The notes below the pieces were generated by a model. The model did no database searches. It had not been told where the DNA came from and saw only the letters and a list, made by a program, of their open reading frames with translations. 37,877 nt of DNA from Fidelibacterota bacterium (GTDB lineage: Bacteria; Fidelibacterota; Fidelibacteria; Fidelibacterales; Fidelibacteraceae), in assembly GCA_018400915.1 (NCBI GenBank), contig JAGYLW010000006.1, positions 1-37,877 on the forward strand, given 5' to 3'. Below are positions 1 to 8,315 of the stretch, in pieces (the first letter of the stretch is position 1; every line of letters begins with the position of its first letter). Position numbers and translations under genes: made by a program.

Positions 1-522
1 TGGGTGGATCCCTCTCCCAATATGCGCAATGTCAACGAGGCGCTGGTCTATCCGGGAATGTGCCTTTTCGAAGGCACCAATTTCAACGAAGGCCGCGGGA
101 CGGAACATCCTTTCGAATGGGTGGGCGCGGCGTACATCGACGGTGAGACCCTGCTGGAGGAACTCCGCAAGCGCGATATCCCGGGGGTGGACCTTGAAAC
201 CGTCACCTTTGTTCCCGTGGATATGCCCGGCTATGCCATGAACCCGAAATTCGAGGGAGAAACCTGCGAAGGGATCGCCATGACCGTAACCGACCCCGCT
301 TCCTTCAAAGCGGTGGAGCTCGGCGTACATATGCTTGACCTCCTCCGCACGCTCTATCCGGAGGAATTCGAGATCCGGGAACGGCGTTTCAACATTACCT
401 GGGGAAATGACGTTGCCTACACCATGCTCATGGACGGACGGGATGCGGAAGCGATCATCGGCAGCTATCAGCAGGAATTGTCACGCTTTCTCAAAATGCG
501 CGAAAAATATCTACTGTATTAG
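1..522 (+). CDS. namZ: C-terminal part of a DUF1343/NamZ-like exo-muramidase
   Basis: The reading frame is open from the first base, so this is the last ~173 codons of a gene that begins outside the window; the ORF-track start at base 4 is only an internal GTG. The conserved family blocks are visible: PSPNM near the edge, YPGMCLFEGTN, then EGRGTEHPFEWVGA. DUF1343 proteins include NamZ, which releases N-acetylmuramic acid from the non-reducing end of muropeptides during peptidoglycan recycling; that biochemical role is family knowledge, not visible here. The catalytic N-terminal half and any signal peptide are missing from view. The stop codon overlaps the AGGAG ribosome site of der, so the two genes are probably co-transcribed. 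The family call is good; the exact substrate is inferred. Confidence 0.85.
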   Translation, partial: WVDPSPNMRNVNEALVYPGMCLFEGTNFNEGRGTEHPFEWVGAAYIDGETLLEELRKRDIPGVDLETVTFVPVDMPGYAMNPKFEGETCEGIAMTVTDPASFKAVELGVHMLDLLRTLYPEEFEIRERRFNITWGNDVAYTMLMDGRDAEAIIGSYQQELSRFLKMREKYLLY

Positions 523-528
523 GAGCCT

Positions 529-1833
529 ATGAACACTGTTGCCATCGTCGGCCGGCCCAATGTCGGGAAATCCACACTCTATAACCGCTTCCTGCAGGAG
601 CGGCGGGCCATCGTGCACGAAAGCGAAGGCGTCACCCGCGACCGGACGTATGCCGAGGTCGAATGGAGCGGCCGCTATTTCAATATTATCGATACCGGCG
701 GCATCACCATCGATCCCCGCGATACCATTGAAGCCGCCATGCGCGAACAGGCGCTTATTGCCGCGGAAGAGGCGGACCTTCTCCTGCTTGTCGTCGACGT
801 GACCGCCGGGGTCACGCAGATCGACGATTATATCGCCCGCCTGCTGCACCGCAGCGGCAAACCCGTGATCGTGGTCGTCAACAAGGTGGACGATGAGCGT
901 TCCGAACCCGAGGTGCATGTGTTCAACTCCCTGGGATTCGGGCCTCCGGCGGAAGTCAGCGCCATGACCGGCCGTTCAAGCGGCGACCTGCTGGATACCA
1001 TCATTGCGAAACTGCCGCCGGACAGCGGCAGAAAGGGCAAGGAATTCGATATCCGCATCGCCATCCTCGGTATGCCGAATGCCGGGAAATCCACGATCGC
1101 CAATACCTTCCTGGGAAAGAACCGCCACATTGTCACGGAAATCCCGGGCACCACGCGCGACAGCATCCACAGCGAAATGAAATACCGCGGAAGATCGGTG
1201 CAGCTCGTTGACACCGCCGGCCTGCGGAAGAAAAAACGGATCCACGACGATATTGAATTCTACAGCTGGGTACGCACCCGCAACGCCATCCGAAACAGCG
1301 ATGTCTGTATCCTGGTCGCGGACACGGAGAAGGGTTTCGGCAACCAGGACGGACGCATTGTCCAGGAGATCTACGAGCAGCGGAAAGGGCTGGTCCTGGC
1401 GATGAACAAATGGGACCTGATGGAAAAGGAGACCAATACCGCCAGGGATCATACCCGTGAACTGATCTATGCATTTCCCGTCCTTGCGAATACGCCCGTC
1501 ATCTACGTCTCCGCGCTGAAAAAACAGCGCTTGCTCAGGCTGCTTGATGAAGCGATCGCGGTCAATGAAAGGATGCAGCAGCGGATCCCCACTTCCGAGC
1601 TGAATCATTTCTTTCTGGATATCATCCGTCACAATCCTCCGCCTGCCGTGAAAGGCAAGTATATCAGGATCAAATATGTGACCCAGATCCTGGAGAACCC
1701 CCCGCTGATCGGATTCTTCTGCAACGAGCCGAAGCTTGTCATGGACAATTACAGGAAATTCCTCGAGGCCGCTTTCCGCAAACATTACGACTTCCGGGGC
1801 GTACCCCTCCATTTTGTTTTCAAAGCCAAATAA
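529..1833 (+). CDS. der: Ribosome assembly GTPase Der (EngA)
   Basis: Der is an essential tandem GTPase that binds the 50S subunit during ribosome maturation. Both GTPase domains are complete. The first has GRPNVGKST at residues 8-16, a DTGG switch II and NKVD. The second begins near residue 180 with GMPNAGKST, followed by DTAGLRKK and NKWD. A KH-like domain closes the protein (HFFLDIIRHNPPP, then FRGVPL). The 434-residue length is normal for the family. The start ATG lies 4 nt after an AGGAG sequence that overlaps the stop codon of the upstream muramidase gene, which suggests co-transcription. Nothing is unusual in the protein. Confidence 0.98.
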   Translation: MNTVAIVGRPNVGKSTLYNRFLQERRAIVHESEGVTRDRTYAEVEWSGRYFNIIDTGGITIDPRDTIEAAMREQALIAAEEADLLLLVVDVTAGVTQIDDYIARLLHRSGKPVIVVVNKVDDERSEPEVHVFNSLGFGPPAEVSAMTGRSSGDLLDTIIAKLPPDSGRKGKEFDIRIAILGMPNAGKSTIANTFLGKNRHIVTEIPGTTRDSIHSEMKYRGRSVQLVDTAGLRKKKRIHDDIEFYSWVRTRNAIRNSDVCILVADTEKGFGNQDGRIVQEIYEQRKGLVLAMNKWDLMEKETNTARDHTRELIYAFPVLANTPVIYVSALKKQRLLRLLDEAIAVNERMQQRIPTSELNHFFLDIIRHNPPPAVKGKYIRIKYVTQILENPPLIGFFCNEPKLVMDNYRKFLEAAFRKHYDFRGVPLHFVFKAK

Positions 1834-1952
1834 AGATACATGAGTGCCTGATCTGTGGTTCTCTGAACGCTCACAGGATCGGACCCGACGATTCTCACGG
1901 CATTTGTAGATGATCCGGCCGGAACGGGTTCCCGGGGTATTCCGGAATTTCC

Positions 1953-1985
1953 TTTGATATCCCTGTTTATTGATATATATTTTTG
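1953..1985 (+). promoter_or_regulatory. Promoter for the TPR sensor kinase
   Basis: TTGATA (1954-1959) and TATATT (1976-1981) are separated by 16 bp, a good sigma-70 arrangement about 25 bp before the start of the kinase gene. The same stretch also reads as TTTG (1953-1956), 21 bp, TATTTTTG (1978-1985), which fits the Bacteroidetes consensus TTTG-N19-21-TAnnTTTG. The sequence alone does not say which reading is used. The rest of the gap after der (1834-1950) shows no gene and no clear terminator. Confidence 0.5.
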
Positions 1986-2006
1986 GAATAGAGAGAGATT
2001 TTTAAA

Positions 2007-4166
2007 ATGAGAAAATATTTTATTGCCGTAAGCATATTACTGCTTCTGTGTAATTTCGTTTCGGGGCTGAATACAAGGGACAGCCTGGAATCCGTTGTGC
2101 AGAACAGCACGGGGAAAGTGAAGACCGAGGCCTTGCTGGAGCTGGCGTTCATGACTCGTGTCAATGATTTTCCCCGGTCTCACCGCTATGCTTCCGAGGC
2201 GCTGCTGGAAAGCCGGAGGACCGGCAACCGGGAGCAGGAGGCGAGTGCACTGTATTACCTGGGCATGGCGTATTATTACAACTCACAGATCGATACCGCC
2301 ATGACCTTTTTCAGGCGATCCTGCGTGATGGCCGAAGCCCAGAACAACCACAAGCTGCTGGGAAATATTTATCTTTTGATGGGATCGGCCAATAATATCT
2401 ACTACGGGGATCTGGAAAAAACCTTCGACTATTATAATCAGAGCATCCATCATTTCCTGCTGGCAGAGAATTACCGGGGGCTCGGAGCCGCGTACTCTTC
2501 TCTCTCCAATATCTTCCGCGTCAACGGATCCTATGAAAAATCGCTGGAATTCATTCACCGGGCAAGCAGCAATTACCGCAAAGCGGACTACCGGGAAGGA
2601 GAGGCATGGATCTACTATCTGACGGGCCTCTTGTACAATTCCGTGGGGCTCTATGACGAGTCGGAGGATGCCCTTCAGCGGTCCCTGGACCTCTATCGTG
2701 AGATCTCAGCAGAAAACGGAAATATGACCGGGGTGGCCATCTGCCTGGACCAGCTTGCAACGGTCAGTAAAAAGAAAGGCGAACTGTCAAAGGCAAGACA
2801 GTACAATCACCGGGCGCTTGAACTGCACCGGCAGGGTGACTCCCGGTTCGGGATCTCCACTTCCCTGAAATACCGGGCGGATATTGAATACCGCGACAGG
2901 AATTATCAGTACGCGCTTTTCTGCCTGGACAGTTCCCTGAGCATTAAGAAAAGCACCAATGACCTTATGGGATATGCCAGCGTTTACGAGCTGTACGGCC
3001 TGATCTTTGCGGAAGACGGGCAGTACCGGCGCGCGATCGACAGCCTTGAGCTGGGAATGGAACATGCCCGCAGGAACGATCAGCTCCGGCACATTATGGA
3101 TATCAACGGACATCTTTCCGATATTTATCAGAAACTGGATGATTTTGACAAGGCCTATCATTTTCTGAATGAGCAGAGGAAGACCGCCGATTCCCTTTAC
3201 AGTACCAAGGTCACCCGCAACATGATTCAGCTGGAAACGCTCTACGAAACGGAAAAACGGAAAGAAAGGATCCACAAGCTTGAACAGGAAAAGCGCATCA
3301 CGGAACTGTCCCTGGCCCGTGAAAAGCAATTCCGTTATTTCCTGATCGGGATCCTGGCGCTGTCGCTGATCATCATGGTCCTTTTTGTTTTCTTTTACCG
3401 TGCAAAAAACCGTGCCCATCAGGCCCTGGCCAGAAGCAAGGAGATCTCCGACGAGGCAAATGCGGCAAAGGATAAGTTCTTTTCCATCATCGCACACGAC
3501 CTGCGCAGTCCCTTCAACGGCATACTGGGCATGACCGGAATCCTGAAGGACCGCTATGACGACCTTGATAAAAAGGAAAAGCAAAAAATGCTCGCCGCAC
3601 TTCATGATTCCCTGCATAAATACTATGAACTGCTGAATAACCTCCTGGAGTGGTCCCGTTCCCAGAGCGGCAGGATCGATTTTTCACCGGAAAACCTCCG
3701 GTTTGACAGTGCTCTTCAGGATGTGCTGAAACTTTTGTCCAACAGTGCCGCGCAAAAAAATATGAAGATCATCAATGTTGCCGGATCCCCGACCATACAT
3801 GCGGACAGGAACATGCTCCACGCCATCCTGCGGAATCTGATCTCGAACGCCGTCAAATATTCATATCCCGGCGGCAATATCCGCATCGGCTCGGAAAAGC
3901 AGGAGGACAAGATCATCATATCGGTCTCCGACTCCGGCATCGGCATCCCCGCATCCCGGAAAGACCGTCTTTTTCATATCACAAGCACCTACAGGATCAA
4001 CGGGACTTCCGGGGAAAGCGGAAGCGGCCTGGGGCTGATCATTTGTAAGGAATTCGTGGAAAAACACGGGGGCAGCATCGGGGTGGAGAGCGAACCCGGG
4101 AAGGGATCGACCTTTTATTTCAGCCTTCCCGCCGGAAACAATGCGCTGGGAAAAGACCAGCAGTAA
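2007..4166 (+). CDS. TPR-repeat sensor histidine kinase
   Basis: This is a 719-residue membrane histidine kinase of a type common in Bacteroidetes-related bacteria. An N-terminal signal sequence (about residues 1-20) is followed by roughly eight TPR-like helical repeats (about 40-390) that would lie in the periplasm. Next come a charged coiled coil (about 400-440) and one transmembrane helix (about 442-463, [20 protein letters not shown]). In the cytoplasm, a HisKA domain carries the phospho-accepting histidine in [11 protein letters not shown] (near residue 497). The ATPase domain shows [10 protein letters not shown] (N box), DSGIGIP (G1) and GSGLGL (G2). There is no receiver domain and no adjacent response regulator, so it is an orphan kinase and its signal is unknown. 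The preceding gene, der, is unrelated in function. Confidence 0.93.
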   Translation: MRKYFIAVSILLLLCNFVSGLNTRDSLESVVQNSTGKVKTEALLELAFMTRVNDFPRSHRYASEALLESRRTGNREQEASALYYLGMAYYYNSQIDTAMTFFRRSCVMAEAQNNHKLLGNIYLLMGSANNIYYGDLEKTFDYYNQSIHHFLLAENYRGLGAAYSSLSNIFRVNGSYEKSLEFIHRASSNYRKADYREGEAWIYYLTGLLYNSVGLYDESEDALQRSLDLYREISAENGNMTGVAICLDQLATVSKKKGELSKARQYNHRALELHRQGDSRFGISTSLKYRADIEYRDRNYQYALFCLDSSLSIKKSTNDLMGYASVYELYGLIFAEDGQYRRAIDSLELGMEHARRNDQLRHIMDINGHLSDIYQKLDDFDKAYHFLNEQRKTADSLYSTKVTRNMIQLETLYETEKRKERIHKLEQEKRITELSLAREKQFRYFLIGILALSLIIMVLFVFFYRAKNRAHQALARSKEISDEANAAKDKFFSIIAHDLRSPFNGILGMTGILKDRYDDLDKKEKQKMLAALHDSLHKYYELLNNLLEWSRSQSGRIDFSPENLRFDSALQDVLKLLSNSAAQKNMKIINVAGSPTIHADRNMLHAILRNLISNAVKYSYPGGNIRIGSEKQEDKIIISVSDSGIGIPASRKDRLFHITSTYRINGTSGESGSGLGLIICKEFVEKHGGSIGVESEPGKGSTFYFSLPAGNNALGKDQQ

Positions 4167-4222
4167 AAAAACCCGGCGATCCTTCCGCACATTCCCCTGC
4201 AGGAGGGCATGACCCCGTATGC

Positions 4223-5041
4223 TTATTTCACTTTGTAATATTTCATGATAATGCTGTCAAAACAGCGTCCCGGCAATATTTTTTTGAGAAAAACGGAGAG
4301 CTTCTGGTCAAAGGCCCCGATGCTGTAACGCAGACGCGGATGTTTCTTCCTGATGATCCTTTCAATGAGCATGGCGACCTTTTTTGGCGGGCGTCCGCCC
4401 TGCTCATCCTTCTCGATCACGGTCCTCGAAGCCTCCAGGGGGTCATTGCCGGACATCGCTTTCACGATCTGACGGCTGGCGGTGAAGCCCGTCCTGAAGT
4501 CACCGGGCTCGATCATGACCACACGGATGTTCCGCGGCGACAATTCCTTGTACAGGGCCTCCGTGAGACCTTCAAGGGCAAATTTCGAGGCACTGTAGAT
4601 GCCCTGGTAAGGAAGACCGATCACCCCGCCGATGGAGCTCATATTGATGATCAGGCCCCTGCCCTGCCTCAGCATCTGCGGCAACACATAATGCAATACG
4701 TTGTAGGCGCCGAAAAAATTGGTGTCGAACTGTGCTTTCACCGTTTCCGGACCGGTGTTTTCAATGGCACCGCCGACACCGTAGCCGGCATTGTTGATCA
4801 GAACGTCGATCCGCCCTTCTTTTTCGATGATCTCTTCAACGGCCATTTTCACGGACAGTTCATCCCTGACATCCGCCTTGAGCATAATGAAATTTTCAGG
4901 CTCCGGGTAGGACTCCGGCCGGCGTGAAGTCCCGTACACAATATGCCCGCAGCGGGCCAGGTGTTCCGCCGTACACTTTCCGATCCCGGAGGAGGTTCCC
5001 GTGATAACAACAACGTTTTTATTCGAATCTTCCATCAGCAT
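4223..5041 (-). CDS. SDR-family oxidoreductase, candidate 3-ketosphinganine-type reductase
   Basis: This is a classical short-chain dehydrogenase/reductase of 272 residues. The NAD(P)-binding glycine motif TGTSSGIG lies at residues 14-21, NNAG at 83-86, a catalytic Ser near 135 and the YxxxK pair at Tyr149/Lys153. The C-terminal tail is basic and hydrophobic (KLSVFLKKILPGRCF). The alternative start at Met3 is equally plausible; a purine-rich AAAGAAAG precedes the first ATG. It lies 81 bp downstream of the serine-palmitoyltransferase-like gene on the same strand. That position would suit reduction of a 3-keto sphingoid base, but this is inferred from context: the SDR family covers thousands of substrates. 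No terminator is visible in the 56-bp convergent gap with the kinase gene. Confidence 0.88.
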   Translation of the reverse strand: MLMEDSNKNVVVITGTSSGIGKCTAEHLARCGHIVYGTSRRPESYPEPENFIMLKADVRDELSVKMAVEEIIEKEGRIDVLINNAGYGVGGAIENTGPETVKAQFDTNFFGAYNVLHYVLPQMLRQGRGLIINMSSIGGVIGLPYQGIYSASKFALEGLTEALYKELSPRNIRVVMIEPGDFRTGFTASRQIVKAMSGNDPLEASRTVIEKDEQGGRPPKKVAMLIERIIRKKHPRLRYSIGAFDQKLSVFLKKILPGRCFDSIIMKYYKVK

Positions 5042-5122
5042 CTTTCTTTGTCTTTATTGAAAGATTAAGACTTTGAGAAATGAGGTATCGCCGCCTGCTT
5101 CCCTCAACAACTCAACGTCCTC

Positions 5123-6376
5123 TTAAATGACTTTCGCCTTCTTTCCCACCTTCTCAAAGGTCTCGAGGCAGAACTCCAGCTGCTCCCGGGTATGTGTGGC
5201 CATATAGCTGGTCCGCAGAAGCCCGCGGCCCGGCGGGGTTGCCGGAGCAATGACCGGATTGGTATAGACGCCGGCATCCATCAGGCTTTTCCAGACCTGG
5301 AAGGTTTTCGTGTCTTTCCCGATGATGATGGGAATAATGGGCGTGACGCTTTCACCGATATTGTAACCGAGGGACCGGAGACCTTCGCGGATGAATTCCG
5401 TGTTTTCCCGGAGCCGCTCCCTGCGTTCCGGTTCGGACCGGATAATCTCCAAAGCCGCCATTACCGAAGCCACATTAGAAGGAGGCAGCGCTGCCGTAAA
5501 GATCATTGCCCGGGTGTGATGCTTGAAATATTCGATCACCATTTTTTCACCCGCAATAAAGCCGCCTACGCATCCCAGGGACTTGCTGAATGTTCCCATG
5601 ATCAGGTCCACGTCCTTCGTGACATCGAAATGCGCGGACGTCCCTTCCCCGTTCGGGCCAAGGACCCCGATGGAATGGGCGTCATCCACCATAAGCCGTG
5701 AAGGGTATTTTCTGGAAAGCGCGACGATCTTATCCAGCTTTGCAATATCGCCCTCCATGCTGAACACGCCGTCGGTGACAATAAAACGCGGCACTTTCGG
5801 ATCGGAAGCCGCAAGCTTTGCTTCAAGGTCCTGCATGTCGTTATGCCGGTATCTCTGCTTCGCGGCTCCGGAAAAACGCACGCCGTCCACGATCGAGGCA
5901 TGATTGTACTGATCGCTGAAGATCATGTCGCCGGGGCCGCATACCGTGCTGATGCTCCCGAGATTGACCCCGAATCCGGTCGAGAATACCAGCGCACTCT
6001 CCATGTGAACGAAATCCGCGAGCCGCGCTTCAAGTTCGTCATGCAGGAGAATATTCCCGTTCAGCAGGCGGCTGCCGGTCAGTCCGGACCCGTATGTTTT
6101 CAGTGCTTTGATACCGGCTTCGATCACCCTGGGGTGGTTGCTGAGACCCAGGTAATTGTTGGAACCCAGCATGATCTTCTGTTCACCGTCAATGGTCACT
6201 TCCGTGGCGTCGGACTTTTCGATCTTCGGATAATAAGGATAGTACCCCATTGCCCGCGCCGTTCCGCTGCGTGTAAAGGCATACATTTTGGTGAAAACAT
6301 CCGGATATTTTCCGAAGTATTCCTTGCGTTTTGCGCGCAGTTTCTGTCTGGCGACATCTTTGAATGCTGTTAACAT
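5123..6376 (-). CDS. Alpha-oxoamine synthase, serine palmitoyltransferase-like
   Basis: This is a PLP enzyme of the alpha-oxoamine synthase family, which condenses an amino acid with an acyl-CoA and loses CO2. The start chosen is the ATG at 6376, which has AAAGGA 6 nt upstream; the GTG at 6403 used by the ORF track has no ribosome site. The product is then 417 residues. The cofactor-binding histidine sits in NHASIVDG (His159), DDAHSIG is at 231-237, and the PLP lysine is Lys265 in GTFSKSLG. The blocks TFSKS-G-VGGF, IFTAALPPS and APATPPGRG resemble bacterial serine palmitoyltransferase more than the BioF or Kbl patterns. The ~50-residue N-terminal extension (YPYYP) also fits that branch. An SDR gene follows it. 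Glycine acetyltransferase or a BioF-like activity remains possible. Confidence 0.85.
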   Translation of the reverse strand: MLTAFKDVARQKLRAKRKEYFGKYPDVFTKMYAFTRSGTARAMGYYPYYPKIEKSDATEVTIDGEQKIMLGSNNYLGLSNHPRVIEAGIKALKTYGSGLTGSRLLNGNILLHDELEARLADFVHMESALVFSTGFGVNLGSISTVCGPGDMIFSDQYNHASIVDGVRFSGAAKQRYRHNDMQDLEAKLAASDPKVPRFIVTDGVFSMEGDIAKLDKIVALSRKYPSRLMVDDAHSIGVLGPNGEGTSAHFDVTKDVDLIMGTFSKSLGCVGGFIAGEKMVIEYFKHHTRAMIFTAALPPSNVASVMAALEIIRSEPERRERLRENTEFIREGLRSLGYNIGESVTPIIPIIIGKDTKTFQVWKSLMDAGVYTNPVIAPATPPGRGLLRTSYMATHTREQLEFCLETFEKVGKKAKVI

Positions 6377-6687
6377 ATTGTTCCTTTTGTCATCGTTCAC
6401 CACGCAAGATCAGAGGTATCCCGCACGGAGCGGTTCTCCGGGACAATACCGTGCTCCCTTTCACCATCCGCACTGAAAACATACCTTCTTCTGACTGCAT
6501 GTAAAGATCCCATCCTGTGTTTTCGCACCCTTAATAGCTCCGGCCCGGCGGGACGGCAAAATAATAATGATCTTTTCAAATATACACAACGCTTTTTTTC
6601 AGCGGAAGGGGAAATCCCTGTTGCGCTTCAACGGAGGGATATTGACGATACCCTCCGCCGGTGATCAGCGAAGCGTTTCACACCGGC
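6377..6687. other. 311-bp gap with a possible -10 element for the oxoamine synthase gene
   Basis: No credible gene is present; the short ORFs lack ribosome sites and have implausible composition. On the minus strand a TATATTTG (6577-6584) could be a -10 element about 200 bp ahead of the synthase start, but no convincing -35 lies 16-18 bp beyond it. The gap implies that the synthase-SDR pair may be transcribed separately from the PAS gene. Confidence 0.35.
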
Positions 6688-7374
6688 TCACGCTTGCCGC
6701 TCGCCAGGTTTCAATTTACCTGGACTTCCCGCCGCCTGAGAATTGCGGTCCACGGCCTTAAGCACCTCCCCGGCAATGTCGGGATATAGCTTTTTCATGC
6801 AGTCGGAACAAATACCGTGGGAGATCCTTTCGCCGATCAGTTCCGAAAGGCCTTCGGGAAGATATATCCACTGGTCATCCTCTTTTTTTATTCTGTGACA
6901 CAGACTGCAGACCGTGATAAAGGAATACTTTCCCGCCGCACGGGTTCCCGAACGGTAGATCACCGAAAGCAGTGCATCAATATCCGTACCCCGCTCCGAC
7001 TCTTTCCCGAGATCGATCACGATCCCCCGGATCTTGAGGGGTTTGCCGTTTCCGTCATCCTGCATGATAATACCGCGGTCCATGAACCATAAATAATTTC
7101 CCCGGATGGTCCTGATGCGGTAATCCACCTGATACAGTTTCGTCTCTCCCCGCAGAACGGCCCGCATGGCTTCCATGGTCTTCTCATAGTCTTCAGGATG
7201 CACCCGTTCCGTAAAGGCCCGGAACCCTCTGCCGCGGAAATGATCGGGATGATATCCCAGCAGCACCGCCTTCAGGTCATTGAATTTTACGGTATTCCTG
7301 ACAATGTCCCACTCCCACCAGGCGAACTCCGATTCCCGGAGGACCTTTTCCCAGGCCTCTTTGTACTTATCCAT
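6688..7374 (-). CDS. PAS-domain protein with a C-terminal four-cysteine module
   Basis: The true start is the ATG at 7374, preceded by a strong AAAGGAGG; the ORF-track start 16 codons upstream would place this ribosome site inside the gene. The 228-residue soluble protein has a PAS fold of the PAS_3 type (residues ~10-125: WWEWDIVRNTVKF, then VHPEDYEKTMEAM, and a GNYLWFMDRG core). The second module (about 150-200) contains Cys156-x2-Cys159 and HGICSDC (Cys189, Cys192), ending in KKLYPD. That CxxC...W...SHGxCxxC pattern recurs in bacterial signalling proteins and probably binds a metal or senses redox state; this is inference. There is no kinase, cyclase or DNA-binding domain, so the output is unknown. 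It sits between two lipid-synthesis genes on the same strand. Confidence 0.85.
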   Translation of the reverse strand: MDKYKEAWEKVLRESEFAWWEWDIVRNTVKFNDLKAVLLGYHPDHFRGRGFRAFTERVHPEDYEKTMEAMRAVLRGETKLYQVDYRIRTIRGNYLWFMDRGIIMQDDGNGKPLKIRGIVIDLGKESERGTDIDALLSVIYRSGTRAAGKYSFITVCSLCHRIKKEDDQWIYLPEGLSELIGERISHGICSDCMKKLYPDIAGEVLKAVDRNSQAAGSPGKLKPGERQA

Positions 7375-7448
7375 GCCGCCGCCTCCTTTATGTATTTCCG
7401 TCAGGGAATTTGTACCGTGCACACCCTTTACCGCCGGACTTTTCTCGC

Positions 7449-8132
7449 TTACGTATTTTTATCTTCCCTTTCCTCCCGCTTGATCCTTTTTCCGTCGACA
7501 ATGAGGGAGATCACAAAAAAAACAAAAAGCACCACGGTCAGGAAGATCGCGGCGATATCGAGTATTGTAAAGGTAAAACCTTTGAAAGTATATTGTCCGG
7601 CGCCCAGAAAAAAGATCAGTGTATTGACCAGGATGATAAAAACCCTGATCTCCGTCGGGCCGAACCCGTAAAATGCGATCCTGAACACCCCCCTGACGGC
7701 CGTGTTGATATACACCAGGGTGGACATCAGCAGATATCCTGTCAGGGCAAGCAGGACAAGGTCCAGGCGTGCATAGGGGGAAAGCCCGGCGCCGAGCGTG
7801 ATCAGGACCATGGAGATCGAATCGATCGTATGATCGATAAAAAAGCCGTATTTCGGTTTTTCAATATTCCGGTAACGCGCGAGGGAACCGTCCAGACTGT
7901 CGCCGAACCAGTTGACGAGAAGCCCGAAACTTGACAGCCACAGGTATGCGGCGTTGAAATTTGAAAGATAATAGGCGAGCCCGCTCAGCAAAGCGCCCAG
8001 CAGTCCGACCATCGTAAGCATATCCGGAGTCACGCATTCAGGCAGTATTGTGACCAGCCGGCGAATCAGGGGCTTTTCCATAAAGCTCAGTGAGGTTTTC
8101 GTTTCCCGCGTACTGTTTTTTATGTCGAACAT
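7449..8132 (-). CDS. CDP-alcohol phosphatidyltransferase family membrane enzyme
   Basis: Family members transfer a phospho-alcohol from a CDP-activated donor (CDP-diacylglycerol or a CDP-alcohol) to an acceptor alcohol in the membrane. The diagnostic active site is intact: D-x2-D-G-x2-A-R-x9-G-x3-D-x3-D, seen as DSLDGSLARY then GFFIDHTID. About six hydrophobic segments follow the family topology. The ORF track extends the frame to 8621, but that part is antisense to the ABC ATPase gene. I start at ATG 8132, with GGGAG 4 nt upstream, giving 227 residues. Whether it makes a glycerophospholipid (PI, PS, PG or PE type) or adds a headgroup to another lipid cannot be read from the motif. The SPT-like gene on the same strand makes the second possibility worth testing. 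Confidence 0.9.
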   Translation of the reverse strand: MFDIKNSTRETKTSLSFMEKPLIRRLVTILPECVTPDMLTMVGLLGALLSGLAYYLSNFNAAYLWLSSFGLLVNWFGDSLDGSLARYRNIEKPKYGFFIDHTIDSISMVLITLGAGLSPYARLDLVLLALTGYLLMSTLVYINTAVRGVFRIAFYGFGPTEIRVFIILVNTLIFFLGAGQYTFKGFTFTILDIAAIFLTVVLFVFFVISLIVDGKRIKREEREDKNT

Positions 8133-8203
8133 GGCACTCCCGTTTTTCCTTTCCTGACACATAATTTGGGACATATTCTTCTCATTATCAAGCCGTTTAT
8201 TGC

Positions 8204-8224
8204 CGGGGCACAAAAAAAGCCCCG
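8204..8224. other. GC hairpin with A-rich loop in the divergent promoter region
   Basis: CGGGGC (8204-8209) and GCCCCG (8219-8224) form a 6-bp stem around ACAAAAAAA. It lies between the divergent CDP-alcohol transferase and ABC transporter genes. The run of A (T on the other strand) is inside the loop rather than after the stem, so it is not a standard intrinsic terminator. Confidence 0.4.
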
Positions 8225-8315
8225 TACATCCCTGTGACCGATCATGATCATCCTGCTTGTGTTTTGCCGACCTTTTTCGTAAACTTGCATTATAAAAATA
8301 TTCAGAGGTGGAAGT

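Noticed and set aside
6577-6584. Confident Bacteroidetes-type promoter for the oxoamine synthase
   Set aside because: TATATTTG fits the -7 element, but no TTTG or TTG lies at the right distance; only a weak candidate.
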